Shown one piece after another: positions 41,810 to 54,215 of a DNA stretch of 64,000 bases (position 1 is its first letter; each line of letters opens with the position of its first letter). Under the pieces are notes generated by a model that saw nothing but the letters and a program-made list of their open reading frames with translations, ran no database searches and was not told the DNA's origin. This DNA is from Chamaelirium japonicum (taxonomy: Eukaryota > Streptophyta > Magnoliopsida > Liliales > Melanthiaceae). Both the position numbers and the translations under genes were made by a program. The stretch is from the NCBI GenBank assembly GCA_947650365.1, contig OX393557.1, positions 51,034,472-51,098,471 on the forward strand, given 5' to 3'.

Positions 41810-42440
41810 CATCTCTTTATCTGTCCTTATCTTTAAATACGAGCCGTTTTAAGGACTGTTGACCAATTTATCCCATCTTTTATGGGATTATGTGTTGAAG
41901 GTCCTTGACAACAGACCAGAGGGGTGAAAAGGATAGACAACATTTGCCTTTCGCCTAAGGTCCCTTGACAGCAGATCGAAGAGGTGAAAAGGGCTCATCA
42001 AGCCATATAATACACTTATCAAACCCGATAACGCCTTCTGTGTTTCTCTTGAGAACAGGACGAGCGTGACGGCGGTGGCAGACGCGGGCACGAGCAGCAC
42101 CTCGGCGTCACCACCCTGACGTCGGCGAGTAGCGGTGACGAGGGTTAGGGTTCGGTTTAGATTTCCTAGGTCTAGGGTTCATCCCTGGCCTATAGATCTT
42201 AGGTTTTAGGGTTAGGTTTAGGATTTCTAGGTCTAGTGTTTATCCCATGGCTGAAGATCTTAGGTTTTAGGTTTTAGATTTAGGTCTAGGGTTTGGATTT
42301 AAGGTTTAGTTGAGCTTAGGAGGGAATGTCACGAAATGAAAATTTGAAGTGTTGTAAGGGGTAATTAGGTCCACAGCTTTGTCTGTCCTTTAGGATAAAT
42401 CTATCTCTTGTTAGGGATGATTCCCTAAGTACCCGTTTTT
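41810..42440. repeat. dispersed repeat with relative at 46515-47040
   Basis: CTGTCCTTATC-TTAAATA, TAGGTCTAGGGTTCATCCC and GAAAATTTGAA-TG blocks occur in the same order in both places. It contains degenerate TTTAGGG-type words (42140-42310). No gene is recognised. Confidence 0.7.
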
Positions 42441-42672
42441 ATATTGATCTGAAAGGTATTGTACATTAAAAAGCCATGAACCATCTAATCAATCAAAAAA
42501 AATTCCAGATAAGAGAGTTCTTTTATCAGAGGGCTTGAACGCACGATTCGCACGCTTTCCGAAGGACCACAACATCCTTAGCACTAACAGGTCGGTGCAA
42601 ATTTCTCTTTAAGGAGGTAAAAATATTTCTCCTGGGCGGTATGGGACTAAAACTCGCCGGAGTACTGTAGCG

Positions 42673-42795
42673 GAACGTCGACCATCCTTCACATTCCTCA
42701 TTCCTCGGATTCGTTCTCCGATCGCCGAGCAGCTTTGGAAAGGCCGGGCTTTTTCCGGACTCAGAGGCATCAGGAGGACGAGAGAGGCAAAACAA
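42673..42795 (+). pseudogene. duplicated fragment of the X8 gene exon
   Basis: CGACCATCCTTC...GATTCGTTCTCCGAT...GCTTTGGAAAGGCCGGGCTTT through GACGAGAGAGGCAAAAC matches part of X8-gene exon 2 (about 23819-23920) with small insertions. The frame is broken. It must have been copied from that gene or a paralogue. Confidence 0.85.
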
Positions 42796-43019
42796 TCTCC
42801 TAGTACTGATGACAAGCATATTTACATACCTTGTGTGCCGTATACGAGCACAGTTGGTAATTTGTTGTATGTGATAGTGTGTGCACGTCGAGATATTGTA
42901 CAGGCAGTCAGTGTGGTCAGTCGTCACATGATCGATCAAGGGAAGAAGTATTGACAGGCCATGGTGGATATTGAGGTATCTTCTTGGTACAACAGACATT
43001 GGGTTACTCTTTCAGCGAA

Positions 43020-43500
43020 ACAACATTCGTTCAGAGATACAATGTCATATGTTGATGTGGATTATGTCTGTGATCTTGATGGATGCAGGTCTATGACAGG
43101 TTATATGTTTACACTAGCAGGATGTCCAGTGAGTTAGAAGTCTTCCTATAAGACACGATTGCACTGTCAACGACAGCATGGATATAACGGAGACGACTAA
43201 GGAGGCAATTTGGCTTCGAGGCATTGTAGACGATTTCGGTATTTTGCAGCCTAGTGTGATGATATTTTATGATAGCTAAAGCGATATCTATTTAGTGAAC
43301 GGTGATTAGGTTCATCACTCATGGCTCACGGGTGAAGCATATTGATATTCAATATCATTTTGTTCAGCAGATTATCAAGGATAGGTTGGTTTCTGTGAAA
43401 AAGATTCACACGTAGGATTATCCTTCTGACATGTTGACGAAGCCGATTACAGTGACTAAGTTTAAGCATTACTTAAACTTATTCAAGATGATTTGAGAAG
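43020..43500 (+). pseudogene. Ty1/copia RNase H remnant (copia element 5)
   Basis: The plus-strand frame fragments read YVDVDYVCDLDGCRSMTGYM, EAIWLRGIVDDFGILQPSV, MIFYDS, and DEADYSD-type remains of DMLTKPITVTKFKH. These are RNase H blocks of a copia family different from elements 1-4. Several stops and shifts are present, and the catalytic order is only partly kept. Confidence 0.85.
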
Positions 43501-43653
43501 TTTTGCACCTTCAGGGTGATGACACCGTCAGGGTGTTTTGCCGTGTCTTTAGGACGCATTTTTCGAACGCCATAGAGGTATTGTTTGGACACCGTCAGGG
43601 TCTATTGGAGAAGACGTTTAGACACATGGAGTATATCTAGCCAAAGTGGAGAT

Positions 43654-44375
43654 TGTTGGCTAGATGGCTCATTATAGTGGTAGACCTCAGTCGGTTTTCC
43701 CTTGGCGCCTAACGAGGTTCGCCCGGGCAAATTCCCCCTCTGTTTTGTTATTAGGCTCCAGGTAGAATCCGCTTGGATTTCACCTGGGCGAGGATTCCGG
43801 TTCGTCGAGCGAATTGAAGTTGGGCTCCTTTCAGTCATTGGACCGGGATTTCGAGAGAATCTTGTTGTATTCCTATTCCTACTATATAAAGGGGTTTAGG
43901 ATTTCATTGTGAGTGGCTCTTGTAATTCTTGAAGTAGAATTGAGAGATAGAGGGAGGCTTCGTGAGATTTTTTGAGGGGAGAAGGTGCCCTAGGTGAAGA
44001 GGGCACTCGTTGAAGTTGGGCGTTGCTTGTAACTTCTCGGTTTCTCCATTATTGTGGATCGTCTAATCTTATTCGCTCGTGGTTCTCTCCTGCTAGGGTT
44101 TCCACGTAAAATCTCTGCCTTATCTTTGTGTTTTACTTTGCTTTTGTTCTGTTTTGGATTTTTCCCAGTTTATGATTGCTACTCCTACTGCTTTGCGATT
44201 GTGGTTGTTTGTTCCGTGTTTGATCCGTCGGAGGATTGTTTTGTGATTTTATCTTTGTGACCAATCGGGGTCGGATTTAATTAGTATCAAGTCATACTGA
44301 CATGGTACCGCAGGATCCTACCACTCTATAGTCGACCTACGTTGATGGGGTAGGTAGGAGTTGTATGATGAATTT
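43654..44375 (+). mobile_element. 3' LTR region of copia element 5
   Basis: It follows the purine tract CCAAAGTGGAGAT, a typical copia polypurine tract, and starts TGTTGGC. A TATA box (CTATATAAAGG, about 43881) and a transcript-like region follow. The 3' limit is not certain; the sequence changes to the duplicated segment at about 44376. The 5' half of the element is absent. Confidence 0.7.
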
Positions 44376-44994
44376 TGGCATGTATATTGACCTCATGCTA
44401 GTCGACTTTTTTATAGCATTTGTCTTCATACCTGATCACTATGGCATGTTTTTGGACAGGCTTTCTCCAATGCCGATTTGTACTCAGTTGAGGGGGTGAT
44501 GATGGGAGCTTTGGTGTTGGTTTTGGAATGGATTATGAGGAATTCATGTAAGTTCTTGTTTTCATTTACATCTGAATGGAAACTTTCTTCCCTTTTTCCC
44601 GACCTGACCTGACCGGACCTATCGGTGGAATATGGCTCCGAACTTTATGGTCCGATTCTCTAACGGGGCGGTGAAAATGATATGGCAAGATTTACCTGAC
44701 CCAAATATATACCGTCCTAAAACCTAAACCTTAAATCCTAAACCGACAGTTAAATTATTTTCTTCTGTTTTTTTTCACATTTAATTCAAATCTCCAGATT
44801 TGTTTGTTTGTTGCAGACTCTCTTCAATGTGGATTTCTACACAGATGAGGTGATGTTAGGATGGGCTTGGGATCAGTTTAGGTTTCTCTCTGTTTTTAAT
44901 GGCTTGCTGTGAGCATGAAATCTGTGAAAAAAAACAAAATTTGGATCCATGGTCTTTGATTTATAGTTCAATTTCTGTTAAAAAAAAAATTAAT

Positions 44995-45066
44995 TATCAG
45001 AGCCAGGTTTCGATCCTGGGACCTGTGGGTTATGGGCCCACCACGCTTCCGCTGCGCCACTCTGAT
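44995..45066 (-). tRNA. initiator tRNA-Met (anticodon CAT), copy 2
   Basis: Identical to the gene at 37285-37356 over all 72 bases, although the surrounding duplicated DNA has diverged in many places. A minus-strand T run (44982-44990) follows as terminator. The perfect match suggests selection or recent conversion. Confidence 0.95.
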
Positions 45067-45239
45067 GACCGTGAGAAGTAAGCCGTTGCAAATTATTTAA
45101 ATACAGGAACCAACTAAAGTGGTGCATCTACCGAGCCATCAATTCGGGCTGAGTGCTGTTCACCTTTCAGGTTGCCTGTCATCGGACGGCTGTGATGAGT
45201 CAGGGCCTGCCACCTTATGGGATGCTTATTGGATCTAAT

Positions 45240-45678
45240 TAGGGCTGGCAATTTCGGACCGACAAGAAGTTAGTGGGTCTGGGTCAGGGCTAAACGGGCT
45301 CAGGTCGTAAACGGGTCGACACGATAGACCCATTTAATAAACGGGTCGGGTCCGGGTTTAGGGTCTGGACACGGTAGACCTGGGAAGACCCGTTTAAAAT
45401 TCAACGGGTCGGGTCGGGTCTACCCGTAATCCGATACTGTAATATGTAGTACCAGCAGGTCTATCGGGTCAGGTCTGGTCGAGTCGGACTGGGTCCGATC
45501 GGGTCAATTGAATAGAGTCTAATGGGTCTGCCCGTTTATAAACGGGTCGAGTACGGGTTTAGGATTTAGACACGATTAGTTAAACGGGTCGGGTCTGGGT
45601 CTAGGGGTTTTGGACACGACCCGAAACTAGACACGACAAGAACCCGACACGACCCGACCCGACCCGTTGCCACCCCTA
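45240..45678. mobile_element. GACCCG-rich hAT-type MITE in duplicated segment, copy 2
   Basis: 439 bases, ends TAGGGCTGGCAA and TTGCCACCCCTA. GATCTAAT lies on both sides (45232-45239 and 45679-45686), an exact eight-base duplication. Copy 1 of the segment has the empty site TTGGATCTAATGAGTC at about 37431. The interior consists of AACGGGTCGGGTC-type repeats. Confidence 0.95.
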
Positions 45679-46514
45679 GATCTAATGAGTCAGGCCCCTG
45701 TGTGTGGGTTGGAAATATAGCGGCGGGTTAGGTCGGCGCTCCTAACCGTTGATCCAAAGGGTGGCTTGGAGCACCTGTTGTGGGCTGGATGGTTTGGGCC
45801 AATCTAGAGGTACCTTGGGCTCTATGTATATAGGCCCATATCTCTATCCGAACTCATTCTGCCCAAAAAAATTGATCACTCCGAATTTCCCTACATAGAG
45901 TTATTTCTTGTGTCTGCTAGAAAACCTCGTATCGAGATTCATTGAAGTGGATCTTTTCACCACATTAGGTGTAATCTCATAAAGCTGTTGTATCTTGGGA
46001 GGTGATTCGTAAGCAAACCCGTAAGTTATTATAGAGTACGAATAACGCTTTAAAGAAAGCTGTTTTATACACGCCTCAGCCTGTGTTGTGTTGTGTGTTT
46101 ATTTATTTTATGATTGCTTTTTTACCAACAATAAGCCCCTCCCCCGGTCAGCTTTAGGTTTTACCCGGGTGTCCAACTGTGGACGCCCGGGTGTCGGTTC
46201 TGTTAAAGCCAAGAGCGTACCACTTCGTTGGTATAATTTATGTGGTCAAAACAGTCTTGGTGAGATTGAGTTGTATGTTTTGAGCCCTGTGTGTTCGGAT
46301 GTTTCAGTGATTCACAACCCTCGAAGACATCTTTAGTGATGAACAATGTACGATGAAAGATCATAATTCTGACTCACTTTTCTCCAAGGTTATAACACTT
46401 ACTCTATCTCAACCTAACCATTCTACTTACCTAAAACTCCTTCCGATACTCTCTTTGTATATGGTTGTCTATCCCCCGCAGATCATGAAAATGAAGTTGG
46501 GAGAAAAAAGACCT

Positions 46515-47040
46515 AACACAAAGGTCTGTCCTTATCATTAAATATGAGATAACTGAAGGACTGTAGACGAATTTATCATTTTTCTAACGGTTAATGTGTG
46601 AGAGGTCCCGTACAACAATACATCATGTGAACATGACACCTTAAAGTTTCATTTAGCCTAAGGTCCTTGTCTTTCTTGGTAAACAAAAAACTACCCCCTC
46701 GGTTTCTTCCCGCATCTCTCTTGAGCAACTCCGGCGGCGGTGGCGTTCAGCGAGCAGTAGTATTTAGGTCTAGGGTTCATCCCATGGCCTGTAGATCTCA
46801 GGATTAAGGTTATGTTCAGTTCGTTTCAGCGGCGAGCGGCAGTGTTCAGTGGCGGCGAGCAAGTCCAGCAGCGAGGAGCATTTCGGTGGTCGGCATTCGG
46901 TGACTAGGTGGTTCACTGGTTCTGTGGCATACCAAAAGAAAATTTGAAATGCTACAGAGGGTAATTTCATCCATAGCATTTTAAAATCCTTAGGCTTAAT
47001 CGATCTCTTTGTCAGGGACAGCTCACCAAGTTTCCTTTTT
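46515..47040. repeat. dispersed repeat, relative of 41810-42440
   Basis: Keeps GTCTGTCCTTATCATTAAATA, CCTAAGGTCCTTG, TTAGGTCTAGGGTTCATCCC and GAAAATTTGAAATG in the same order as 41810-42440. Confidence 0.7.
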
Positions 47041-47236
47041 TTAATATTTTTTATTGACCTCACAGCGTGAGGAGAGGGTAGCGGACAGGAATTTAATTGT
47101 TCAGCAAAAAACCATGGTCCTTCTAAATAATATAGAGAAAACTACTTGTTCGGCCCACCTAACTTTCAAAACAGCGAAACAAGACCAATCTTGATAATAT
47201 CAACCTAATAGGACAGATAGGGATATTAAAGATACT

Positions 47237-47946
47237 ATTAAGAAACCCGGGCAATGCCCAAATATGCTTGATGCATACCATTTGGCAAATACGACATCAC
47301 AACTGTTCGAAGAAATGTGAAATCTGAAGTGAGTGTGATTCACTTGTTAGAGAGAGAGAGATTAACATCAAATGACCATTAAATGTCATTGAATGAAAAT
47401 TTATCATCTTTATGGTAAGGTTTTTAAAAAGATTTAAAAGAGAGCCGCTTTCACACACGGAAGAAAAATTTTAGCTTTTTAAAAGACGTCCACGTCTTAC
47501 AACACGGGAGAGAGGCTTTCATTTTATTATATATACTAGTAAGAAACCCGGGCAATGCCCGAATGTGCTTGATGCACGCTATTTGGCAAAGATGACATCA
47601 CAATTGTTCGAAGAAGTATGAAATCTGAAGTGAGTGTGATTCACTTGTTAGAGAGAGAGATTAACATCAAATGACCATTAAATATCATTGAATGAAAATT
47701 TATCATCTTTATGATAGGTTTTTAAATGGATCTAAAAGAGTGCCACGTTCACACACGGAAGAAGAATTCTAGCTCTTTAAAAGACGTCCACGTGTCACAA
47801 CACGGGAGAGAAACTTCCATTTTAGTATAGATACTAGTAAAAAACCCGAGCAATGCCCGAATGTGCTTGATGCATGCCATTTGAGAAAGATGACATCGCA
47901 ACTATTCGAAAAAATATGAAATCTGAAGTGAGTGTGATTCACTTAT

Positions 47947-48001
<55 letters not shown>

Positions 48002-48285
48002 ACATCAAATGACTATTAAATGCCATTGAATAAAAATTTATCATATTTATGGTAGGTTTTTAAATGGATTTAAAAGAGAGCCACATTCACACATGGAAGA
48101 AGAATTCTAGCTCATTAAAAGACGTCCACATGTCACAACATGGGAGAGAGGCTTCCATTTTAGTATATATACTAGTAAGAAACCCGGGCAATGCCCAGAT
48201 GAGCTTGATGCACAGCCATTTGGCAGAGATGACATCACAACTGTTCGAAGAAGTATGAAATCTAAAGTGAGTGTGATTCACTTGT

Positions 48286-48340
<55 letters not shown>

Positions 48341-48517
48341 ATATCAAATGATAATTAAATGCCATTGAATGAGTGTTTTATTATCTTTATGGTAGGTTTT
48401 TAATAGGATTTAAAACTGAGCCGTGTTCGGACATGGAAGAATGATTATGGTTCTTTAAAAGACGTCCATGTGTCACAACACGGGAGAGAGGCTTCCATTT
48501 TAGTATATAGTATAGAT
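47237..48517 (-). mobile_element. tandem array of four short Helitron-like units
   Basis: Four head-to-tail units start at about 47237, 47537, 47836 and 48175. On the minus strand each unit ends in the hairpin CGGGCATTGCCCG followed by GGTTTCTTACTAGT (CTAG terminus before T) and begins with TATACTAAAATGGAAGCC, preceded by TC at the outermost unit. These are Helitron-type termini, and there is no target duplication, as expected. Each unit carries a (GA)n tract at the same place with different length (short, short, about 52, about 54 bases). No Rep/helicase gene is present, so the units are non-autonomous. Confidence 0.8.
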
Positions 48518-48538
48518 AGATATAGATATAGATATAGA

Positions 48539-49005
48539 TAGGAGTGGTAATGGGTCGTGTCGGGTCGGGTTCGTGTCGTTTCTAGTTTCGGGTCGTGTCC
48601 AAAACCCCTAGACCCGGACCCGACCCGTTTAACTAACCATGTCTAGATCCTAAACCCGTACCCGACCCGCTAATAAACGGGTTGACCCGATAAGACCCTG
48701 TAAGACCTGTTTACCACCCGGGTCTATTCAGTTGATCCGATCCGACCCAATCCTACTCGACCTGACCTGACCCGAAAGACCCGCTGGTATTATATATTAC
48801 AGTATCGGATTGCGGGTAGACCCGACCCTACCCGACCCGTTGAATACTAAACGGGTTTTCTCGGGTCTACCATGTCCAGACCCTAAACCCGGACTCGACC
48901 CGTTTATTAAACTGCTCTATCGTGTCGACCTGTTTACGACCCGAACCCGTTTAGCCCTGACCCAGACCTGCTAACTTCATGTCGGGTCCGAAATTGCCAG
49001 CCCTA
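48539..49005. mobile_element. GACCCG-rich hAT-type MITE, third complete copy
   Basis: Ends TAGGAGTGGTAA and TTGCCAGCCCTA, in opposite orientation to the one at 45240. Flanks are TATAGATA-like simple sequence, so the target duplication cannot be told from the background. Confidence 0.8.
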
Positions 49006-49900
49006 TATATATATATAGATATAGATATAGATTTTGAAAAAGTCACATGACCAAAATACCCTTCTCTTCTCAAAGCTCTCCTCCTTTCCCAGTCGTTCTC
49101 TTTTCGGTTTTTGAAGCGAGCTCAACTGCTGTCAGGCCAGTCGTAATCGATCGAGAGAACCATGTCCAGTCAATTGTTGACGAGGTTCCGAAGAGCAGAG
49201 GCCCGTACGACCGCCCGATCTTTGATCCGGAGCTCGACAGCGACGGCGGCAAGGAATCCAATTCTCCCACCGCTTCCATGCATGAACCTCGTCGACCTTC
49301 CAATCGTCTCCCCTATTCACCGAAAGAGAAAAAAAAAAAAAAAAAAACTTCCCATCTTCCCGACATCACCAGCTACTCGTCGGACCGACCCCTCCCACCC
49401 TCACTCTAGCCCGACCACCTCGGCCTCTGCCCGCCGCCGCCGCCGCCGCCGGTGAAGTAGCAAGGCAGACTGGCAGAGTACTTCGGGGCACCTGACGAAC
49501 ACCCCATGCAACCCAACGCCGCCCGCAACACCTATACCGCTACCGCGTCAGGCTATAGACGCACCGGCATAACACCGGACGCCGCACAACGTGCAGGTGG
49601 CTGCGAGCACTACTGCACCTAAAGCGGCGAGAGCGGGGGCAAACACGGAGGTGATCAGGCTGGAGTGAGGGCGGCGGAGGTCAGGCGTGAACTTGAGCCG
49701 TAGGTGCCGGAGCCGCTAGTTCGTAGACTTACCTTCGACCTTATCGGAGGATCTACACCATAGCAATTCCTTGATATATAACAGGGCATTCAGGTAATTT
49801 AGCAACACCAGAAACATTGAGCTACTCACCAAACAACGTTGAGGTGCTCAGCCTCAGCCGGATACACCAACAGACTCAGCAATTTTGAGAGTTGTGGTAG
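49006..49900. other. GC-rich exon-like stretch, unassigned
   Basis: A plus-strand frame (49047-49409) reads VIDRENHVQSIVDEVPKSRG and FDPELDSDGGKESN before an A-rich run and low-complexity codons. It looks like a former gene 5' part or captured fragment, but I cannot name it. The rest to 49900 shows nothing firm. Confidence 0.3.
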
Positions 49901-49975
49901 CCGATCCCCTTGTGGGGGCTAAAATTGTATCAGACCGGATTAAACCTATATGGGCCCACACCACGGTCTAAGAAG

Positions 49976-50303
49976 ACAAGTTCATGTCCTCCCCTATATA
50001 GGGGAGGTCTTAGACAAGTTCATGTCCTCCCCTATATAGGGGAGGGATACACTTACTCATGGCCTCTTACTCATATAGTTACCTATGATCCGGGCCGTCC
50101 ATTAGATCCCGATGTACGGTTCAGATTAGATGGGGAGTTAAAGCAATGGTGTCCGTATTAAAAACCCATATTAAAAGCCCGTATTTAATCCGGACACCAT
50201 TGCTTTAACTTCCCATTTAATCCGAACCGTACGTCGGGATCTAATGGATGGCCCGGATCATAGGTAACTATATGAGTAAGATGCCATGAGTAAGAGTATC
50301 CCT

Positions 50304-50306
<3 letters not shown>
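49976..50306. mobile_element. hairpin MITE next to (TA)n, with doubled CTCCCCTATATAGGGGAG
   Basis: Arms 50037-50160 and 50186-50306 are inverted copies over about 120 bases, for example GTTACCTATGATCCGGGCCG against its complement. The palindrome CTCCCCTATATAGGGGAG occurs twice on the left (about 49999 and 50028). The right arm runs into a long (TA)n tract. Confidence 0.8.

Positions 50307-50377
<71 letters not shown>
50307..50377. repeat. (TA)n, 71 bases
   Basis: Uninterrupted TA tract between two hairpin MITEs. Confidence 0.97.
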
Positions 50378-50888
<511 letters not shown>

Positions 50889-51057
50889 GGGACACCGGTT
50901 GTGGGGGGGACAAATGAACTGAGACAAAGCAGGGGCTGAGATTTATCCTAGAGAAGATAACGACGGTCCGAATTTATTTGGATGGGGGGATAAAAATGAA
51001 GGGATAGGATTCCTCCTCTCCACTCACTCTCACTTAAATATTAAATATAACATATTT

Positions 51058-51060
<3 letters not shown>

Positions 51061-51099
<39 letters not shown>
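51061..51099. repeat. (GA)n microsatellite
   Basis: About 19 GA units, followed by looser GA-rich sequence to 51170. Confidence 0.95.
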
Positions 51100-51103
<4 letters not shown>

Positions 51104-51239
51104 AGAGACAGAGGACGAGATGAGAGATAGATATTGGAGAGAGAGAGAGTATGAAAGAGATAATAAGAGAGAAAAACAAATTAACGGTTCAGATTTGAAT
51201 TCGAAATGGAAAGAGAAAGAAGCAGCAGGAGCCAATTTT

Positions 51240-52135
51240 ATGCCGAACAGCTGTTTTCACCGAAGCCTGTCTTGAGCCCCGAGCCTCTCTTTCTCTCTCC
51301 TTTCCATCTTTTTCCTCTCCTCAGCCTCCTCCTCCACTGCACTTGGTGACGCCCGACCAACAATAGCAGGGATCCGAGGGTCTGCCACCGGCCGCAACAA
51401 GCAGGGGGTTGGCGGCTAGTCGACCCGCGGTGAGGGTCCCACCTGTTCGCGACGGAGGTGGCGCTCCACGTCGTCCTCCTCGACTCCCCCGCTCGAACCC
51501 GCCCCCTTCTGGAACCGCTCCACGTCGTCCTCCTCGACGGAGGTGGTGCTGATTCCCCTCCCTACGCCACACCCGCCCCCTTCTCGCCTCCGTCGTCGCC
51601 CATGTCGCCGTTTGATTCGCCTTCTGGAACCGCTCTGGCGGCCGCGACCACGTCTTCGTCGTCTCCCATGACTACGACACTTGCTTCCACGACATGGAGG
51701 ATGCGACGGTCGCCGACGGGATAACGTCTCTCTCTCTCTCTCTCAACTGATCCTGATCCTCTATTTCTTTTCCCTTTCTAAACTTTAAAGGCCTCTTCCT
51801 CGCACCGCCCCCAACCTACCCTTTCTCCGGCGACTTGCAGCGATCAATGATGAGAATGGAGGCTATGGTAGTTCGATGAGGATAGAGGCTGTGGTAGCTT
51901 CAGGAGGCACAGCTTGCGGCCGATATACGAGGAGGATGGAGGCTCCAACGGCTCGAGGAGGACTGAGGAGGATGGACGCAGTGACCGCCAGCACAACACG
52001 GGGAGGGGATCTCAGATTTTCCCTCCTCCGTCTTCGGCTCCAGCGACGGCTGCCGCTAGCACCAAGCCTCTCCCTCTCTCTCTCATGTTCTAAATTTTTA
52101 TAATTTCTTGATTTTTTCTTTCCTGTTGATTGCAG
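51240..52135. other. GC-rich 5'-gene-like region, unassigned
   Basis: High GC, many CG dinucleotides and pyrimidine runs, followed by an AT-rich stretch with a TTGCAG acceptor at 52130-52135. This could be the first exon(s) of the candidate gene below. No protein family is recognisable in any frame. Confidence 0.35.
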
Positions 52136-53670
52136 GTTCATGCCATCATTAGCAGGGTCAAAGTCATTGCTGATGAACTACAGAATCAGGTGGTCTTTTG
52201 CCTCCCGTTCTTTCTCTTTCTTTTTTTTTCTTAGTTTTAATTATCTCTTTTTTTAAAAAGAATTGTAGATAGAAAGGAGGCGCAACTGAGGACTCCCGGC
52301 AGATCCAAAGACTCCAGCCATCACAGAGTCATCTCAAACCTTTATTTTTCTGGTTTTTTTTCAAAATATTATTAAAAATAAAATATTTAACTAAATAATA
52401 GTTGACCAAAAGTATTTTATCGTTCTAGCACGCTGACCGCTACATGGCAGGTCAGCGTTGTAAAGCACGCCGTGGTTTTTTTTTTTTTTGAGTTAAGGTA
52501 AAACTCATCAATTACCTATGTGAAAATCAATAGATGAGTCCCTTTTTTTGCAAATGATGTATTGCACTATGGTTGTTGCTATCATTAGATGAGTCCCTTT
52601 GCAGGTGATTATTTACTTGCTGGTGGAATGGGTAAGAGGGCATTCCCCACCAGAATAATACGTGAAAACCAGCTCTTTGTTTGGAGCTATTTATCGCTAC
52701 CGTTTGTTTGTCAATTTGGATATTGCATCCACAATTCAAGCAGTGATAATGTGCTATGACAATACAATTTGGCTGGTATAGTCATCTGCAACCAAAGTTC
52801 TCAAGTTGTTGTAAATTTGCTTGACAACTACTCAAAAAATATAAATGTTCTAATTGTTGGCCTTCCAACTCTTTTGGATACTGATTTGCCAAGTGATGGA
52901 AAAAAAGGTCCTACATGCACTAAGAATTGTTTGAACATGATTAGTTAAACTCGATTATTGTTTTTGCATTTCCTGATTGGTTAAAATTAGTTGTGATTCA
53001 GTTTTGGCTTTAGCCTATCCAAATTCTTTTAATGTCTTTGAGGTTGTCTCTTTTAAGAATTTAATATTTTTTTTCCACTACGATTTACTGATATGATATC
53101 CTTGATTGGATAAAAAGAATGTATTTATTTATTTGGCTATTTTTTTCTTTCATGGTGGTTAGCTAATAATATATCACAATCTGTTACCTGTTTAATTATT
53201 TTTTTCTTTCAGTTTATCCCTTCGAACAAATCAGGTGTGTATATGTTTCTTTTTACTTTTTTTATATTCTTGCATTGTGATTGTTGAAGATCATATTTGA
53301 CCTTTGCTCATCTATTTCGAACCAAATTGTTTGAAATGTATAATCAAATTATACATGGAATGTATGTGAATCGCACTCAGACCCGACCGGTGAATTGCAG
53401 ACCCGGCTGGTGAATCCCCAAGGTGTTGAATTTGTATATAGTATTTATCTGTGTTAATGATTGCATCAAGTAACTTTACTGCCGAGGTATTAAAGCCCCT
53501 ATATATTTGCACTAATTAATTGGTTCATTTCCTTTATAAAATTTTCACAATTAACACTTTGTATTAATTATATTTACTAATTTCAGGTAATCACACAATT
53601 TTTGACATCCAAACTTGCAGGACAATATATCACAATAGATCCAACATGTCTTTTGATATCAACAGTGCAG
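52136..53670 (+). CDS. candidate multi-exon gene or gene fragment, product unknown
   Basis: Two exon-like blocks, both of length divisible by three and bordered by AG and GT. 52136-52189 reads VHAIISRVKVIADELQNQ. 53587-53670 reads VITQFLTSKLAGQYITID and then PTCLLISTVQ. Both give sensible, helix-forming peptides in the same phase, and the sequence between is AT-rich as plant introns are. A possible small extra exon lies at 53212-53233. I do not recognise the family. It could be a real gene with unclear ends or the captured part of one. Confidence 0.35.
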
Positions 53671-54034
53671 GTAACATAAGCGACCCTTTGTCTTTCTATA
53701 TTTTTTTTCTTGCCTCTGTTAATGTCTTTTCTTTGTGAATGCAAGTTGTGCTTGCCCCTGTATTAGTTGGTGCTGAACTGAACCAATGCTCCAATGATTT
53801 GGTGGAATTGGTTTCTCCCTTGAAGCCGTTCACAAGCAACCATTTGTCTTGCTTCATTTTTCTGGCCGATGACAATTTTTTTTATCCGAATACTCGCATG
53901 CATAAAGTTTGAAACATATCTGCGGTGGTTGTGATTAAAATTAAATTGTTTGAGCAGTAACTTAATTTGCTGAAGATGTTTTTCTTTATATAGACAAGAT
54001 TTTTTTTAGAAGGTACTATGAACAGGGTTAACGA

Positions 54035-54215
54035 GGAGCAAGGAAGTGGATGATGCCATTTTCAATGACATAAATATATGATGCCGAGGAGTGAGGAAGT
54101 GGATGATGCCATATTCAACGACATATTGAGTGGACAGGGTTGGCGAGGAGTGAGGAAGTGGATGATGCCATATTCAACGACATAAATATGTGATGCAATA
54201 TGTGATGCCGAATGA
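54035..54215. repeat. minisatellite, about 57-60-base units
   Basis: Three units with GAGGAGTGAGGAAGTGGATGATGCCAT and TTCAACGACATAAATATGTGATG. Confidence 0.85.

Larger units (their letters stand above)
44376..46435. repeat. duplicated segment, copy 2 (partner at 36575-38965)
   Basis: Collinear with copy 1, including the exon-like block, the tRNA gene and the downstream TTGATCACTCCGAATT and GTTTTACCC-GG blocks. It is interrupted by the hAT-type element at 45240-45678 and lacks the one at 38053. Confidence 0.9.

Noticed and set aside
49047..49409. Functional gene at 49.05 kb
   Set aside because: The frame soon enters an A homopolymer and low-complexity codons, and no family is recognisable. 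Kept only as an unassigned stretch.
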